DNA of 5,188 bases, taken from NCBI GenBank assembly GCA_050732635.1, contig JBOHRE010000152.1, positions 1 through 5,188 of the forward strand, in the 5' to 3' direction. Positions within the stretch are counted from its first letter, which is position 1; every line of letters begins with the position of its first letter. Source of the stretch: JBOHRE01 sp050732635. GTDB lineage: Bacteria; Gemmatimonadota; Gemmatimonadetes; Longimicrobiales; RSA9. The notes under the pieces are model-generated. The model did not search any database. It was not told the DNA's origin and was given only the letters and a program-made list of their open reading frames with translations. Below are positions 4,800 through 5,188 of this stretch, piece by piece. The position numbers and the translations under genes were made by a program.

Positions 4800-5188
4800 C
4801 TAACCCTCGACGGCGTAGGTCAGAATCACCCCGCCCGTCTTGAGCGCGCGCGTGCCTTCAAGGCGCATCTTGACCTGCCGGTCCTGCGGTTTGAACAACG
4901 GCACCCCGCCGCCCAGCACCACCGGCACGAGGCAGATACGGTATTCGTCGACGAGCCCGGCGGCGAGCAGCGAGGCGAGGAGGTCGGCGCTGCCGAACAC
5001 AAATCCGTCCTTGCCGTCCTCAGCCTTCAGCTCCTTCACCGCCGCGACGGCGTCACCCTCGAGAAGGCGCGTGTTGTTCCACGTCGCCTCGTCGAGCGTG
5101 CGGCTCGCCACCGCCTTTTCGAGCGAGTTCATCATGTCGGCCACCGCCCCGGTTGCCTGCGTCCAGTAGCCGGCCATGCCCTCATAGG
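4800..5188 (-). CDS. DHFR/RibD C-terminal-like reductase, C-terminal part (start outside the window)
   Basis: The frame is open from the right edge, so the start codon lies beyond 5188. An internal ATG at 5177 is not the start, because the residues before it (YEG) continue the family motif TYEGMAGYW. The visible ~129 residues contain SRTLDEATWNNTRLL, DGKDGFVFGSADLLASLL and GLVDEYRICLVPVVLGGGVPLFK, the usual C-terminal half of DHFR-like/RibD-C reductases, and end normally at a TAG. These are NAD(P)H-dependent reductase folds. The real substrate is not evident, and folate metabolism should not be assumed. The gene precedes the broken paralogue by 75 nt in the same direction, so the pair probably formed an operon or a tandem array of related reductases. 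Confidence 0.88.
   Translation of the reverse strand, partial: YEGMAGYWTQATGAVADMMNSLEKAVASRTLDEATWNNTRLLEGDAVAAVKELKAEDGKDGFVFGSADLLASLLAAGLVDEYRICLVPVVLGGGVPLFKPQDRQVKMRLEGTRALKTGGVILTYAVEG

Overview
The window is GC-rich bacterial DNA. A compact, apparently complete transposable element of about 4.4 kb (roughly 104-4467, all genes on the minus strand) sits beside two tandem genes of the dihydrofolate-reductase/RibD C-terminal-like family. The high GC, dense minus-strand operon and gene types would suit a high-GC group such as Myxococcota. That assignment is a weak inference, because no rRNA or other taxonomic marker is present.

Layout in the direction of transcription (right to left): (1) 5188-4800 holds the C-terminal part of a DHFR/RibD-like reductase whose start lies outside the window. 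(2) 4724-4425 is a second DHFR-like gene. Its family-like sequence stops after about 86 codons at ~4467, and the last 13 codons appear to be read from the element's end. (3) 4320-4467 is the proposed right end of the element. It carries a TG...CA terminal repeat, two near-identical ~20-bp direct repeats, a short palindrome and a very strong hairpin. (4) 4305-3727 encodes a small Cys-rich (zinc-ribbon-like) protein with a helix-turn-helix. (5) 3649-2186 encodes a DDE transposase of the Mu/TniA/IS21 integrase superfamily with a complete D, D-35-E triad. (6) 2186-1332 encodes an ExeA/TniB/TnsC-like AAA+ ATPase. (7) 1335-250 encodes a RepA-like RecA-fold ATPase with a C-terminal winged helix. (8) 248-204 is a long stem-loop directly after the operon, probably a terminator. 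(9) 104-118 is the proposed left terminal inverted repeat. (10) 1-103 is a more AT-rich flank with one possible gene start running off the left edge.

Genes 5-7 are joined by 1- and 4-nt overlaps (TGATG, ATGA), so they are probably translationally coupled and act together. The transposase would cut and join DNA, the ExeA-type ATPase would be the target-choosing or transposase-activating partner (as MuB, TniB, IstB and TnsC are), and the zinc-ribbon/HTH protein would be a DNA-binding accessory factor. The RepA-like ATPase is the unusual partner: it is not part of the standard Tn7, Tn5053, Mu or IS21 sets, and no TniQ/TnsD gene is seen. The best candidate for a little-described system is therefore this four-gene transposon with two different ATPases and a separate zinc-ribbon/HTH protein.
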